A DNA stretch of 39,150 nucleotides from a virus. The notes under the pieces are model-generated. The model was not told the DNA's origin and did no database searches. It saw only the letters and a list, made by a program, of their open reading frames with translations. This document shows, one piece after another, positions 1 through 6,172 of the stretch. The DNA is taken from IMG/VR virus record IMGVR_UViG_3300012929_000016, positions 1 to 39,150 of that record, one strand, 5' to 3'. Position numbers and translations under genes: made by a program. Each line of letters starts with the position of its first letter. The stretch's first letter is position 1.

Positions 1-123
1 TATACTTGTGCCCGTGCTCATTGACGGCTCGCATCAGGGCCCGTTCAAGTTCCTTGATGCGGCGCCGGTTCCTTTGCTGAAGCGTCACGTCTTTCGGACC
101 TCGCGGCACATATCGTTCAACCA
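1..123. repeat. Exact terminal repeat, left copy
   Basis: These 123 bases are identical to 39028-39150. The overlap lies inside coding sequence: the 76-residue gene that ends at 38921 begins with an ATG that only exists when 39150 is joined to base 124. This is what an assembler leaves when a circular or circularly permuted molecule is cut at an arbitrary point, and an odd overlap length fits a k-mer size. A true short direct terminal repeat cannot be excluded from sequence alone. Confidence 0.9.
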
Positions 124-305
124 TCGTTCTTGCCCTTCGTGCTACCAGCGGCGTGGCCAGCCATGAAGGCATGCCATAGCCGATTGATCAGGTACAGCTG
201 CTGATCTGCTGGCGCCTTGAGTGTCTCAGCCTTGATTGCCTCCGAGCCGAAGCCGCTTTGTACCCATGCGTCCCATGCTTCGGTTGCTGGATGTCTACTC
301 GCCAT
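117..305 (-). CDS. Small hypothetical phage protein, 62 residues
   Basis: I do not recognise this protein. It is soluble-looking, mixed charge, with Trp-rich segments (AWDAWVQSGF near residue 10) and a Gly/Ala/Lys tail. The ATG at 303-305 follows a GGGAG ribosome site. Its first 11 bases overlap the end of the upstream gene, whose TAG is at 295-297. Its own stop (TGA at 117-119) overlaps the ATG at 122-124 of the next gene, which reads across the end of the linear sequence. It therefore sits in the middle of the leftward early operon, not at an end. Confidence 0.7.
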   Translation of the reverse strand: MASRHPATEAWDAWVQSGFGSEAIKAETLKAPADQQLYLINRLWHAFMAGHAAGSTKGKNDG

Positions 306-612
306 GTTGTTCTCCCTCGCTCACTGCGGTCGGTTTGTTCCCGACGATCAAGTCGAGCAGATCCTTCTCATGCACTTCCTGCCGAGATTCACCGAGCGCT
401 GCCAGCGTGGGTCCCGTATAGAATTCCCATTCCCCCTGCTCAATGCAGAACTTCTCAACCTGATTGCATAGATCTCTCAATGCCGCGCGTAGCCGCATAT
501 TCTCTGTCGCCAGCGGGAGCGCATCGGCATGGTGCACCCATGAACCGCCCGGGTGCTCGTCGAGCTGTAGCAATCCGGTGTCGCCTTTGAGGATGAGTTG
601 ATAGCGCTTCAT
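295..612 (-). CDS. Hypothetical early protein, 105 residues
   Basis: The start chosen is the ATG at 610-612, which overlaps the TGA of the upstream gene as ATGA; a longer frame open to 717 would run into that gene. The protein begins MKRYQLILKG and has a central helical stretch (residues about 38-60, ENMRLRAALRDLCNQVEKF) that could form a short coiled coil, then an acidic region. It contains two cysteines and no recognisable catalytic motif. It is predicted cytoplasmic. It lies in a chain of tightly overlapping early genes, so translation is probably coupled to the gene before it. No function can be assigned. Confidence 0.75.
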   Translation of the reverse strand: MKRYQLILKGDTGLLQLDEHPGGSWVHHADALPLATENMRLRAALRDLCNQVEKFCIEQGEWEFYTGPTLAALGESRQEVHEKDLLDLIVGNKPTAVSEGEQHGE

Positions 613-1421
613 GCTTGCGCGTCCCCGTTCTGAGCGTGCCACCCGGAGGGGCATGGCCGGATTACGCCGTCTATAGGGGTCATGTTGGGTGCGCCACTTG
701 AGCCACACTTCGGGCAACGGCGCACAAAGCCTCGATCCCGCTCAAACTCTGCGCGAGACTCCCCAGCGTTGGCTTTCGACCGCGTCTGTACACAGCAGCA
801 TGGGCCGGGATGGCCTTTGCCGCTCCCGCAATAGATTCGGGTACCGTCATCGCGAGTGATGAATCCCGGACACGGCTCCACGCACACGCTCAACTTGCTC
901 AGGTGGTTCCCCGGGCAATTTGGGACCGGGCAGGTATAGAGCTGGCGAGATTGGATGTCGGAGCGCGTGGGGACTGCGTTGGCTTTCGGAGCGGACGGCA
1001 CCGACTTGCTTCGAACGTGCTGAAGCGCACGGGCGTAGCCGTTGACCCATTGCTGATCCGACGCGGTAACGGGGTTTGCCTGCCAGCGATCAAAGAACGC
1101 CTGCATGGCGATGTCTGTTGTCCGGGAATAGGGGTGCTCGCTCGTCTCGTCCGAGCTACGAATCAACGGCGAGAGCTTGTCGAACAGATCACGCAGCTTG
1201 ATGCCCGTGACCCTCCCGTGCTCCTCCAGTCGTTCGCGGGTCTGGCGTATGCGACGGCGCTCAGCGACCGGAGTGGACTTATAGAAGTTGTCTTCATCAA
1301 ACTCGGTGGGTATATGAACGCCTTGCACCAAGCTGGCGGCGATCTTGATCAACTCCGCTTGAACCTCGCGGAGCACATCCTTTGAGGTGAGCTGTACTGT
1401 TTTGTCGGTTATGTCCGTCAT
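609..1421 (-). CDS. Hypothetical protein with Cys-rich zinc-binding C-terminus, 270 residues
   Basis: The first 150 residues are helical and charged, with no family I recognise. From about residue 163 the protein becomes Cys-rich: CPVPNCPGNH, CVEPCPGF, CGSGKGHPGPCCC, and a final RRCPKCGSSG that looks like a zinc-ribbon knuckle. At least two metal sites are plausible. The ATG overlaps the TGA of the upstream cytosine methyltransferase as ATGA, and its own TGA overlaps the next ATG the same way, so the gene is cotranslated with the methyltransferase. A nucleic-acid-binding role is a guess from the zinc knuckles only. Confidence 0.75.
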   Translation of the reverse strand: MTDITDKTVQLTSKDVLREVQAELIKIAASLVQGVHIPTEFDEDNFYKSTPVAERRRIRQTRERLEEHGRVTGIKLRDLFDKLSPLIRSSDETSEHPYSRTTDIAMQAFFDRWQANPVTASDQQWVNGYARALQHVRSKSVPSAPKANAVPTRSDIQSRQLYTCPVPNCPGNHLSKLSVCVEPCPGFITRDDGTRIYCGSGKGHPGPCCCVQTRSKANAGESRAEFERDRGFVRRCPKCGSSGAPNMTPIDGVIRPCPSGWHAQNGDAQA

Positions 1422-2155
1422 GCTGCGAGCCTCGGCTTATAGGTGGCGGCGATGTACCGCGCCAATGGCAGCGGAATCTTGGCTACCTGAGCAGCGGCGA
1501 ATTTACGTTTCGGGCTAGCGCTGGAGGTTCGAGGTGCTTTCCACCCAAATGCCGAGGGGTGATCACGTACATATCCATCGGCGTCTTTATTTTTGATGCC
1601 GTCAAGATTCTTGATCGCTGTATCGTTGAACGCACGACCTGGCCCGTCTCGATATCCGGGCGTGCCGTGTTTAGACCAATCCAAGTCGGGTACTTTGGCA
1701 CTGACCTTGACCATCGGCATCAAGGCTGGCACGTCCCCCCACAGGTGGAAACTGCCGAAGTTCCACCTCGAGCGCCCGACCCAGGGCTGAGCTCCACGGA
1801 CGTTCTCAACCACCATCGGGATATGGCGGCCCGCCGCCTCAGAAGCTTCACGCTGGATGCGGAAGCACGCCTCGAATAGCGAGTTGTCCGGCGGTGGCAG
1901 CGCCTTAGCGCGCTTCCAGGGCATCGCACGGTAGCTGTACGCCTGGCAGGGCGGAGAGGCGACTATCAGGGTAGCGTCTTTGAACTGCCGCCCATGGATG
2001 CTCAGAACGTCCTGCAGCACCAATTGCGCCGGATAGCGATGCTCGCCATAGACGTGTCGCTCGATGTCGAAGCCAACCACGTAGTAACCCTCAGCGAGCA
2101 GACCTTCCGTCCATCCGCCCAATCCGCAAAACAGGTCGATGGCCATGGGCTTCAT
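1418..2155 (-). CDS. DNA (cytosine-5) methyltransferase
   Basis: This 245-residue protein shows the ordered motifs of C5 methyltransferases: motif I DLFCGLGG at residues 7-14 (S-adenosylmethionine binding), motif IV SPPCQAYS at 67-74 with the catalytic cysteine at 70, motif VI VENVRG at 116-121, and a C-terminal helix (IPLPLARYIAATYK) in the place of motifs IX-X. It should transfer a methyl group to C5 of cytosine in a short DNA target that cannot be read from the sequence. It is shorter than the usual 300-400 residues, so the target-recognition region is small. In a phage this most often protects against host restriction. Its ATG overlaps a tiny upstream reading frame as ATGA, and no strong ribosome site precedes it. 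Confidence 0.93.
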   Translation of the reverse strand: MKPMAIDLFCGLGGWTEGLLAEGYYVVGFDIERHVYGEHRYPAQLVLQDVLSIHGRQFKDATLIVASPPCQAYSYRAMPWKRAKALPPPDNSLFEACFRIQREASEAAGRHIPMVVENVRGAQPWVGRSRWNFGSFHLWGDVPALMPMVKVSAKVPDLDWSKHGTPGYRDGPGRAFNDTAIKNLDGIKNKDADGYVRDHPSAFGWKAPRTSSASPKRKFAAAQVAKIPLPLARYIAATYKPRLAA

Positions 2156-2216
2156 GTGTCCGACGTTTCCGATGTGAGCGTGCTCATTTGGCCAACTCCG
2201 CGCGGATCTCCATCAT
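2152..2216 (-). other. Two micro-ORFs (10 and 11 codons) chained by ATGA overlaps
   Basis: Reading leftward, the TGA of the 77-residue gene at 2213-2215 overlaps an ATG (2214-2216) that opens a 10-residue frame, MMEIRAELAK. Its TGA (2184-2186) overlaps another ATG opening an 11-residue frame, MSTLTSETSDT. Its TGA (2152-2154) overlaps the methyltransferase ATG. Three successive 4-base overlaps could carry ribosomes across the gap by termination-reinitiation. The peptides may have no function of their own. Confidence 0.4.
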
Positions 2217-2446
2217 GGTGCAGGCCTCAATCGAGTGACCAACCGTCTGACCTCATCGGCATTGTTAGCGGTATGTCCCAACACCCGAAAGCGTGCGGTA
2301 TAGCGCCTTGGGTCCAGAGCAATCACGCTGATATCCAACTCCATCGAAAGCTCACGGGACTCGCGCTGAATGTCCTTGAAGGTACCGAAGGCTTGCAGAG
2401 TAGGTGCCGCGCCAGACAATGAGCCTGTCATTCCGATGCGGCGCAT
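2213..2446 (-). CDS. Hypothetical protein, 77 residues
   Basis: No family recognised. The sequence begins MRRIGMTGSL and has alternating hydrophobic and charged residues that suggest a small mixed alpha/beta fold; the C-terminus is Arg-rich (RRLVTRLRP). The first ATG (2444-2446) is used because it overlaps the TAA of the upstream membrane peptide by one base (TAATG), the coupling seen across this operon. Two ATG-coupled micro-ORFs separate it from the cytosine methyltransferase downstream. Confidence 0.65.
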   Translation of the reverse strand: MRRIGMTGSLSGAAPTLQAFGTFKDIQRESRELSMELDISVIALDPRRYTARFRVLGHTANNADEVRRLVTRLRPAP

Positions 2447-2565
2447 TACTTCCTCGACTCCCGGCGGGCACTACGAGGCCGCAGGCACCAGAGCGCCATC
2501 AACGTCATCACGACACCGGTTCCGATGACCATGCAGAGCGCCTCAATGACCTCACGCTCGTTCAT
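2446..2565 (-). CDS. Small single-span membrane protein, 39 residues
   Basis: This short gene encodes a protein starting MNEREVIEAL. A hydrophobic stretch at about residues 8-27 (rich in Val, Met, Leu and Gly) is followed by an Arg-rich tail (LRPRSARRESRK), the pattern of a single inner-membrane span with a positive cytoplasmic end. The ATG overlaps the TGA of the HNH gene (ATGA), and its TAA overlaps the next ATG (TAATG). That perfect fit between neighbours is the main reason to believe it. Its function is unknown; small early membrane proteins in phages often act on host envelope or exclusion functions, but nothing here shows that. Confidence 0.7.
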   Translation of the reverse strand: MNEREVIEALCMVIGTGVVMTLMALWCLRPRSARRESRK

Positions 2566-2975
2566 GCGACACCTCTCCGAGATTTAAAACGGCGCACTGC
2601 TTCACGATTGCAGATTCGGCAGCTCATGCGACCACTGGGCTGTTTTGTCATTACATGGCCTTTCGCGCAGCGCCCGGTGTTGTGAATCAATGCGCCAGGA
2701 GCTACGCCACGAAGTACATTTTCCCTATGCCCGACAGGCTCTAAATGCTCTGGATTAATGCACCATCGATTCCGGCACAAATGGTCCAATTCCAAGCCTT
2801 GCGGAATCGGTCCTACGTGGAATTCGTAAGAGACTATGTGCGCGCCGCGATCTCTACCATTTGCACGGATACACCCATATCCATCTCGGAACTTGGAAGC
2901 TATCCATTCAATACAGCCGTTGGGCAACCGTTTTGAATAGGCTTGAAGACGCTCTTTGATCGAAAAGAGTTTCAT
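2562..2975 (-). CDS. HNH endonuclease
   Basis: The 137-residue protein has a classic HNH core at about residues 61-81: LELDHLCRNRWC followed by INPEHLEPV, giving Asp64-His65, Asn74 and His77 of the beta-beta-alpha-metal fold. A second Cys/His cluster (C103, H107, C119, C122) probably binds zinc near the C-terminus. Proteins of this type are free-standing phage HNH nucleases, often of homing-endonuclease character, that nick or cut DNA near their own insertion site. The gene is joined by ATGA overlaps to the Ref-like gene before it and the membrane peptide after it, so it is fully embedded in the early operon. Confidence 0.92.
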   Translation of the reverse strand: MKLFSIKERLQAYSKRLPNGCIEWIASKFRDGYGCIRANGRDRGAHIVSYEFHVGPIPQGLELDHLCRNRWCINPEHLEPVGHRENVLRGVAPGALIHNTGRCAKGHVMTKQPSGRMSCRICNREAVRRFKSRRGVA

Positions 2976-3283
2976 GACGCCACACTCCTAGGCACAATTT
3001 TGCTCATGGGCCATTCCACGTTCGTCACGCCCAATGTACTCATTGTCAATGTCCACAACGCACGCATCATGATGACGTATCTATGCACGTTATCGTGGTG
3101 TTCATGACATAAAGGGACGCAGAAATAATGCCCCATCCGCTGGCCTCCCTGGAGCAAATGATGAGTTTCCGTGGGAGACTTCTGCTCATCGGGCAGGCAG
3201 ATGCAACAAGGCAATCCGCGCACGCGCATGAGATGTGCTCTTTCTTCTGCGGTTGCCCGCGGCATTCCCTTGTAGGCCACCAC
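2972..3283 (-). CDS. Ref-like / HNH-superfamily recombination nuclease
   Basis: The 103-residue protein has the Cys-His pattern of the phage P1 Ref and related families: LPCCIC at residues 25-29, ETHHLLQGG at 39-47, RMGH at 49-52 and VPLCHEHHDNVH at 56-67. Ref is a RecA-dependent DNA endonuclease that enhances recombination, and the likely role here is cleavage during phage recombination. The start is GTG, which overlaps the TAG of the NinB-like gene by one base (TAGTG). The neighbours (NinB-like, SSB-like, RusA-like elsewhere) support a recombination module. A structural relative without Ref activity is possible. Confidence 0.75.
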   Translation of the reverse strand: MVAYKGMPRATAEERAHLMRVRGLPCCICLPDEQKSPTETHHLLQGGQRMGHYFCVPLCHEHHDNVHRYVIMMRALWTLTMSTLGVTNVEWPMSKIVPRSVAS

Positions 3284-3729
3284 TATCGTGTCCTCAGTGC
3301 AGGATCAGGATCGGGGATGATGATGTGTAGCTTCTCGGCCGCAAAGCGTTGCAGGAATTCGACGTACTTCCAGAAGTCCTCCGTCGAGAGCACTTCACGC
3401 TTACCGTCTTCGTTTTTGGTGGTCGAGCGTATCGGGACAGATTCCTCGCCTTTGGGATTAGAAGGTTTACGCGGCACCTTCTTGGTTCGCCAGCCGAAGA
3501 ACAGGCCCAGGAAGTACTCATGCAACTCCTCGCGTTCGTAGCCGGTACGTTCGCCAATCGCCTTGTAGGCCACGCCATTGAGATACCGATTCTGTTGAAT
3601 CGTACGAGTGACTTTGACCGGCTCAACAGTAACCTGCCAGGCCACGCGCTCATCCAGGCTCCGCAATACTGTGTGCGCAAGCGTAAGGGCTCGTTCACGA
3701 TTGTGGGTCGAGAGGATGAACGCGGGCAT
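3283..3729 (-). CDS. NinB-like recombination protein
   Basis: The ATG at 3727-3729 gives 148 residues, beginning MPAFILSTHNRER. A GGAAG ribosome site lies about a dozen bases upstream; earlier ATGs would overlap the previous gene heavily. The body resembles lambda NinB (Orf): an R-E-R-A-L-T-L helix near the start, then TIQQNRYLNGVAYKAI and an acidic HEYFLGLFFG segment, ending in EFLQRFAAEKLHIIIPDP. NinB binds single-stranded DNA and SSB and helps load recombinase, replacing RecFOR functions. It lies between an SSB-like gene and a Ref-like nuclease gene, which fits. The identification rests on pattern, not alignment. Confidence 0.65.
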   Translation of the reverse strand: MPAFILSTHNRERALTLAHTVLRSLDERVAWQVTVEPVKVTRTIQQNRYLNGVAYKAIGERTGYEREELHEYFLGLFFGWRTKKVPRKPSNPKGEESVPIRSTTKNEDGKREVLSTEDFWKYVEFLQRFAAEKLHIIIPDPDPALRTR

Positions 3730-3811
3730 GGCTAATCGAACTTCCGATGATGTTAGAATTGAGTGAGGGGCTTTCCAGCCCCACACTTGAAGCATGTTTT
3801 TAGCGTGGTTC

Positions 3812-4210
3812 TCATGCAGCCACGGCATTAAAAGGTATGTCTGAATCGTCAAAGTCTGCTTCTTTGGAAGGAGCAGGCGGCGGCGCTATGGGTGGTTTGG
3901 CTTTCTTGGGCGGTCGCAATCTCAGCCCTCCGACAACACGACCCTGAAAGCTCACGTTCGGGTCTACGTACACCATGACCTTGTTGCCGATCCAGTGGTC
4001 AGAATCATCGCCGAAGGCGGCTTCCAATACCCGGATGGTGGTCACGTTGAGCACCATGCCTTTGACGTGCTCACGAAAGCGGATGACCCATTTGGTTTCG
4101 CCCTGTGCTATTTCCTCGACTCCCACATCCTTGATCGTACAGACCTGATCCTCTTCGAAGTCTGACTTCGCGAGAAACTTGCTGACGATCATCTCAGACA
4201 CTTTAGCCAC
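3812..4210 (-). CDS. SSB-like recombination accessory protein
   Basis: 132 residues, starting at a GTG (MAKVSEMIVSKF) preceded by TAGGAG at good spacing. The protein is a beta-rich small domain with a conserved-looking stretch LNVTTIRVLEAAFGDDSDHWIGNKVMVY and FQGRVVGGLRLRPP. A Pro-rich linker follows, then an acidic tail ending DDSDIPFNAVAA, which resembles the DDIPF tip that bacterial SSB proteins use to recruit partners. This family is common next to NinB-type genes in phages. A single-stranded-DNA or partner-binding role is inferred. The TAG of the previous gene is in the same frame, three codons before this GTG. Confidence 0.5.
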   Translation of the reverse strand: MAKVSEMIVSKFLAKSDFEEDQVCTIKDVGVEEIAQGETKWVIRFREHVKGMVLNVTTIRVLEAAFGDDSDHWIGNKVMVYVDPNVSFQGRVVGGLRLRPPKKAKPPIAPPPAPSKEADFDDSDIPFNAVAA

Positions 4211-4219
4211 AAAATTCTC

Positions 4220-4414
4220 CTACAGCTCGTTGAGTTGTTTCTGTTTCAGCCAGTCGCCGTACCTCAGCCCTGAGTTCCAACATTCGATACAGCCGCAGCC
4301 ACTCGTATGTGCGGGGCGGCGTGTTTCAACCGGCGGCAATGGCTTGCTCTTGGCGCACTCCGGCAGCGGCGCATCGAAGTCGATCAGCGGCTCATGTCGA
4401 TAGCGCGGTTTCAT
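4220..4414 (-). CDS. Small CxC-containing hypothetical protein, 64 residues
   Basis: The ATG at 4412-4414 is fixed by the TAATG overlap with the upstream 58-residue gene. The protein begins MKPRYRHEPL and contains SGCGCIECWNSGLRYGDW (cysteines CxCxxC), a possible metal-binding knuckle, plus a basic Gln-rich C-terminus. Its TAG at 4220-4222 is in frame with the following SSB-like gene and forms part of that gene's ribosome site (TAGGAG). Function unknown. Confidence 0.65.
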   Translation of the reverse strand: MKPRYRHEPLIDFDAPLPECAKSKPLPPVETRRPAHTSGCGCIECWNSGLRYGDWLKQKQLNEL

Positions 4415-4590
4415 TACCAACCCATCCGATCATCTAAATCTCGATGAGCTTCTTCGCGTTGTTCGGCAACGCAATCGCGTGCCCAACGTTCACACTCGCG
4501 CTCACCGCAGGTAATGGGCGGATCCCCATGCCATCGATCAACTTCGCCACCGAGATCTTTTCCACAGTATTCGCAATGTTTGATTTTCAT
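4414..4590 (-). CDS. Small zinc-finger-like protein, 58 residues
   Basis: The gene encodes MKIKHCEYCGKDLGG and continues with HGDPPITCGERECERW, giving Cys6, Cys9 and two later cysteines: a C-x2-C and C-x4-C zinc knuckle. The C-terminal third is acidic and helical (EQREEAHRDLDDRMGW). The ATG overlaps the TGA of the gene before it (ATGA), and its TAA overlaps the ATG after it (TAATG), which makes the reading frame convincing. A small phage nucleic-acid or protein-binding factor is plausible, but the function is unknown. Confidence 0.75.
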   Translation of the reverse strand: MKIKHCEYCGKDLGGEVDRWHGDPPITCGERECERWARDCVAEQREEAHRDLDDRMGW

Positions 4591-4781
4591 TTGAATAACC
4601 GGTCCAGTGCCCAGTTGAGCGTTTTCAGCTGGGCGGCTTCGGCCCGTTGGCGTGCGAGCAGATCACCATGTGCGACCGCCCAGAAGTGAACGTCAGGATC
4701 TTGCTCCTTGTGCCGTCGCGACTCTTCCAACTGTTGCTGGGCTTCAGCGGCTGAATCGATGTCGTTCTGCTCGTCACTCAT
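4587..4781 (-). CDS. Small helical hypothetical protein, 64 residues
   Basis: Begins MSDEQNDIDSAAEAQQQLEE. The sequence is highly charged and Gln/Glu/Ala-rich, predicted to be almost entirely helical and possibly coiled coil. It ends with an amphipathic segment (LKTLNWALDRLFK). ATGA overlaps join it to both neighbours. No catalytic or metal motif is visible and the family is not recognised. Confidence 0.65.
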   Translation of the reverse strand: MSDEQNDIDSAAEAQQQLEESRRHKEQDPDVHFWAVAHGDLLARQRAEAAQLKTLNWALDRLFK

Positions 4782-4981
4782 TGCAGCGCACTCCTGTATC
4801 TACAGGCAGGTGTGTGAAGCAAAGGCTCCAGCGGCAAGGTGCTGGCCAGCCGGCGGCAATCACACAGCTTCACGACCAACAACCTGCGCAGCTTCGTGAT
4901 CTCGAGCCGCAACTGCTTCACTTCTTCGCAGGTAACTTCCGCATCACCCAGCGCATCCATCAGCAGTCCCATAGCAGTCAT
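4778..4981 (-). CDS. Small helical hypothetical protein, 67 residues
   Basis: Begins MTAMGLLMDALGDAEVTCEE. The first 40 residues look like a charged amphipathic helix (VKQLRLEITKLRRLL). The C-terminal part contains CDC and a final Cys-rich, less structured tail. The ATG at 4979-4981 lies one base after the TGA of the upstream membrane peptide. Its stop overlaps the next ATG (ATGA). It belongs to the run of short early genes with no known function. Confidence 0.6.
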   Translation of the reverse strand: MTAMGLLMDALGDAEVTCEEVKQLRLEITKLRRLLVVKLCDCRRLASTLPLEPLLHTPACRYRSALQ

Positions 4982-4982
4982 T

Positions 4983-5099
4983 TCAACTTCTCCAGCGACG
5001 CAGTATGGTGCGGTGAGTCAGCTCGCAGTCCACGTACCCGAACAAGATCCCGGCTGCGAAACAGCCGATGCAGATGAAGATCCAGGTTCCGGTAGTCAT
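4983..5099 (-). CDS. Small single-span membrane protein, 38 residues
   Basis: The protein begins MTTGTWIFICIGCFAAG and has one hydrophobic span at about residues 5-22, followed by a charged tail ending RTILRRWRS. The ATG overlaps the TGA of the Gly-repeat gene (ATGA) and the TGA lies one base before the next ATG, so it tiles exactly into the operon. A longer frame on the same strand across 4978-5178 is out of phase with both neighbours and is a shadow. This is the second small membrane protein in this operon. Its function is unknown. Confidence 0.7.
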   Translation of the reverse strand: MTTGTWIFICIGCFAAGILFGYVDCELTHRTILRRWRS

Positions 5100-5788
5100 T
5101 CGCATTCACCGATGATTTCGCGTTCCAATGCTGCAAACTTGTCATCTTGCTGTTGGAGTTCGCCGAGCAACGCAACACACCAGATGCGCTGGCCTTTCCA
5201 CTTCGGCGGAAGTTCTGTTGCGTGCAGAGCTTGTGGAGTGCAAATCTTCAGCGGGCCGGAAATTTTCTCGATTGCGCCAGGGACCGCTTGTACAGTGCGA
5301 TTGCCGCCGTTACAGGCATAGCCGGTTTCATCCGACCACCAGAAAGCAATCTTCGCTCCAAGCTGTTGGAGCTCGCCGAGCCTTGCCCGCTGGGCGTCGG
5401 TCCATTTCTTTCCGAAATAGGCGAGCGTAGCGAGCCAATACGACCCGTCCCCGGACCCGGACCCGTCCCCGGACCCGTACCCGGACCCGTACCCGGACCC
5501 GTCCCCGTCCCCGTACCCGTACCCGTACCCGGACCCGGACCCGTCCCCGGACCCGTCCCCGGACCCGTACCCGGACCCGGACCCGTCCCCGTCCCCGTCC
5601 CCGTACCCGTACCCGGACCCGTCCCCGTACCCGGACCCGTCCCCGTACCCGGACCCGTCCCCGGACCCGTACCCGTACCCGGATCCGGACCCGGACCCGT
5701 CCCCGGACCCGTACCCGGATCCGTCCCCGGACCCGTACCCGGCTGTCCAGGCGGGCAACTCGCCTCGCAAGAGGGCTACCGCGTCCAT
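5096..5788 (-). CDS. Gly-(Ser/Asp/Tyr) repeat protein with conserved C-terminal domain
   Basis: 230 residues in three parts. Residues 1-16 are an ordinary start (MDAVALLRGELPAWTA). Residues 17-116 are 50 uninterrupted Gly-X dipeptides with X = Ser (22), Asp (14) or Tyr (14), a flexible acidic low-complexity region. Residues 117-230 form a folded domain (YWLATLAYFGKKW, PGAIEKISGPLKICTPQALHAT, PPKWKGQRIWCVALLGEL, AALEREIIGE). This last half resembles a domain seen in phage and metagenomic proteins with similar Gly-rich or pentapeptide-like repeats, possibly near DUF7666. GGGAAG precedes the ATG, which overlaps the DUF6948-like gene by 13 bases. It is the second gene from the early promoter. The function is unknown. 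Confidence 0.85.
   Translation of the reverse strand: MDAVALLRGELPAWTAGYGSGDGSGYGSGDGSGSGSGYGYGSGDGSGYGDGSGYGDGSGYGYGDGDGDGSGSGYGSGDGSGDGSGSGYGYGYGDGDGSGYGSGYGSGDGSGSGDGSYWLATLAYFGKKWTDAQRARLGELQQLGAKIAFWWSDETGYACNGGNRTVQAVPGAIEKISGPLKICTPQALHATELPPKWKGQRIWCVALLGELQQQDDKFAALEREIIGECE
5441..5740. repeat. Hexanucleotide tandem array, 50 units
   Basis: The minus strand is GGG followed by TCC, GAC or TAC (one unit GGATCC-type variant), repeated 50 times without a frame break. On the plus strand the units read gacccg, tccccg and tacccg. Because every unit is six bases, gain or loss of units never shifts the frame. The array lies wholly inside the coding region at 5096-5788. Confidence 0.95.
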
Positions 5789-6072
5789 TTAGCTGCTTCC
5801 CACTTGGCCTGGGCTTCGGGTGTCACTTCGACCACCGAGGTGATCTTGCGCAATTCAATGTCAGCAGCGGGACCAATTTTGCAGGTGGCATTGGGACCCT
5901 CACTGGCGAGTCCGAGAAATCCTTTCAGGTCACTCGACCAGTACACGCAATTGCGACCCGCTCGCAGTTTGATCACATCGCCATCGGTATCGGTGGCGAA
6001 ACCTGCGAACACACCTCGGTGCTCGGTTGTGATTAGCACATATCGCTCTACATTTGACTTTTTGCTGGACAC
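5776..6072 (-). CDS. DUF6948-like protein, first gene of the leftward early operon
   Basis: 98 residues, starting at a GTG (6070-6072) with AGGAGA about nine bases upstream. Conserved-looking blocks are RYVLITTEHRGVFAGFA, the segment LRAGRNCVYWSSDLKGFLGLAS, the segment GPNATCKIGPAAD and the final TSVVEVTPEAQAKWEAAKW. These match the pattern I know as DUF6948, a small beta-rich phage protein of unknown function. It is the first gene after the leftward promoter, so it is probably among the first proteins made. It ends in TAG and overlaps the repeat-protein gene by 13 bases. Confidence 0.8.
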   Translation of the reverse strand: MSSKKSNVERYVLITTEHRGVFAGFATDTDGDVIKLRAGRNCVYWSSDLKGFLGLASEGPNATCKIGPAADIELRKITSVVEVTPEAQAKWEAAKWTR

Positions 6073-6101
6073 TTCTGGGCTCTCCTGTTGGCGTGGGGCA
6101 G

Positions 6102-6130
6102 AGTATTCCAGACGTTGAAAGAGCTGTCAA
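6102..6130 (-). promoter_or_regulatory. Leftward early promoter
   Basis: On the minus strand a perfect TTGACA (-35, at 6125-6130) is followed after 17 bases by AATACT (-10, at 6102-6107; 4 of 6 matches). The predicted start near 6095 leaves a short leader with AGGAGA before the GTG at 6072. The -35 lies within one arm of the inverted-repeat operator. Confidence 0.65.
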
Positions 6131-6144
6131 CAGGTCGTTGACAG
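6124..6144. promoter_or_regulatory. Inverted-repeat operator between divergent promoters
   Basis: Perfect 8-base arms CTGTCAAC (6124-6131) and GTTGACAG (6137-6144) flank a 5-base spacer AGGTC. A further GTTGA half-site at 6114-6118 and CAACGT at 6151-6156 and 6185-6190 surround it. The likely ligand is the HTH protein encoded at 6173. This is inferred from symmetry and position. Confidence 0.7.
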
Positions 6145-6152
6145 AATATACA
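6124..6152 (+). promoter_or_regulatory. Rightward early promoter
   Basis: On the plus strand CTGTCA (6124-6129, 4 of 6 to the -35 consensus) lies 17 bases before TATACA (6147-6152, 4 of 6 to the -10). The predicted start near 6159 precedes the Cro-like gene at 6173. Both elements overlap or abut the operator, so a repressor there would block both directions. Confidence 0.5.
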
Positions 6153-6172
6153 ACGTAGGTCACACTGGCATC

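Noticed and set aside
810-1385. Plus-strand frame of 191 codons
   Set aside because: It is antisense to the Cys-rich 270-residue gene, which tiles by ATGA overlaps with both neighbours.
4978-5178. Minus-strand 66-residue frame
   Set aside because: It is a shadow; the 38-residue membrane protein in another frame fits the operon overlaps exactly.
5441-5740. CRISPR array
   Set aside because: The unit is six bases with no spacers, and it is coding.
5147-6118. Plus-strand frame of 323 codons rich in Pro-Gly-Val, resembling elastin
   Set aside because: It exists because the hexanucleotide repeat contains no stop in any frame on that strand. It is antisense to two well-supported genes and has no ribosome site.
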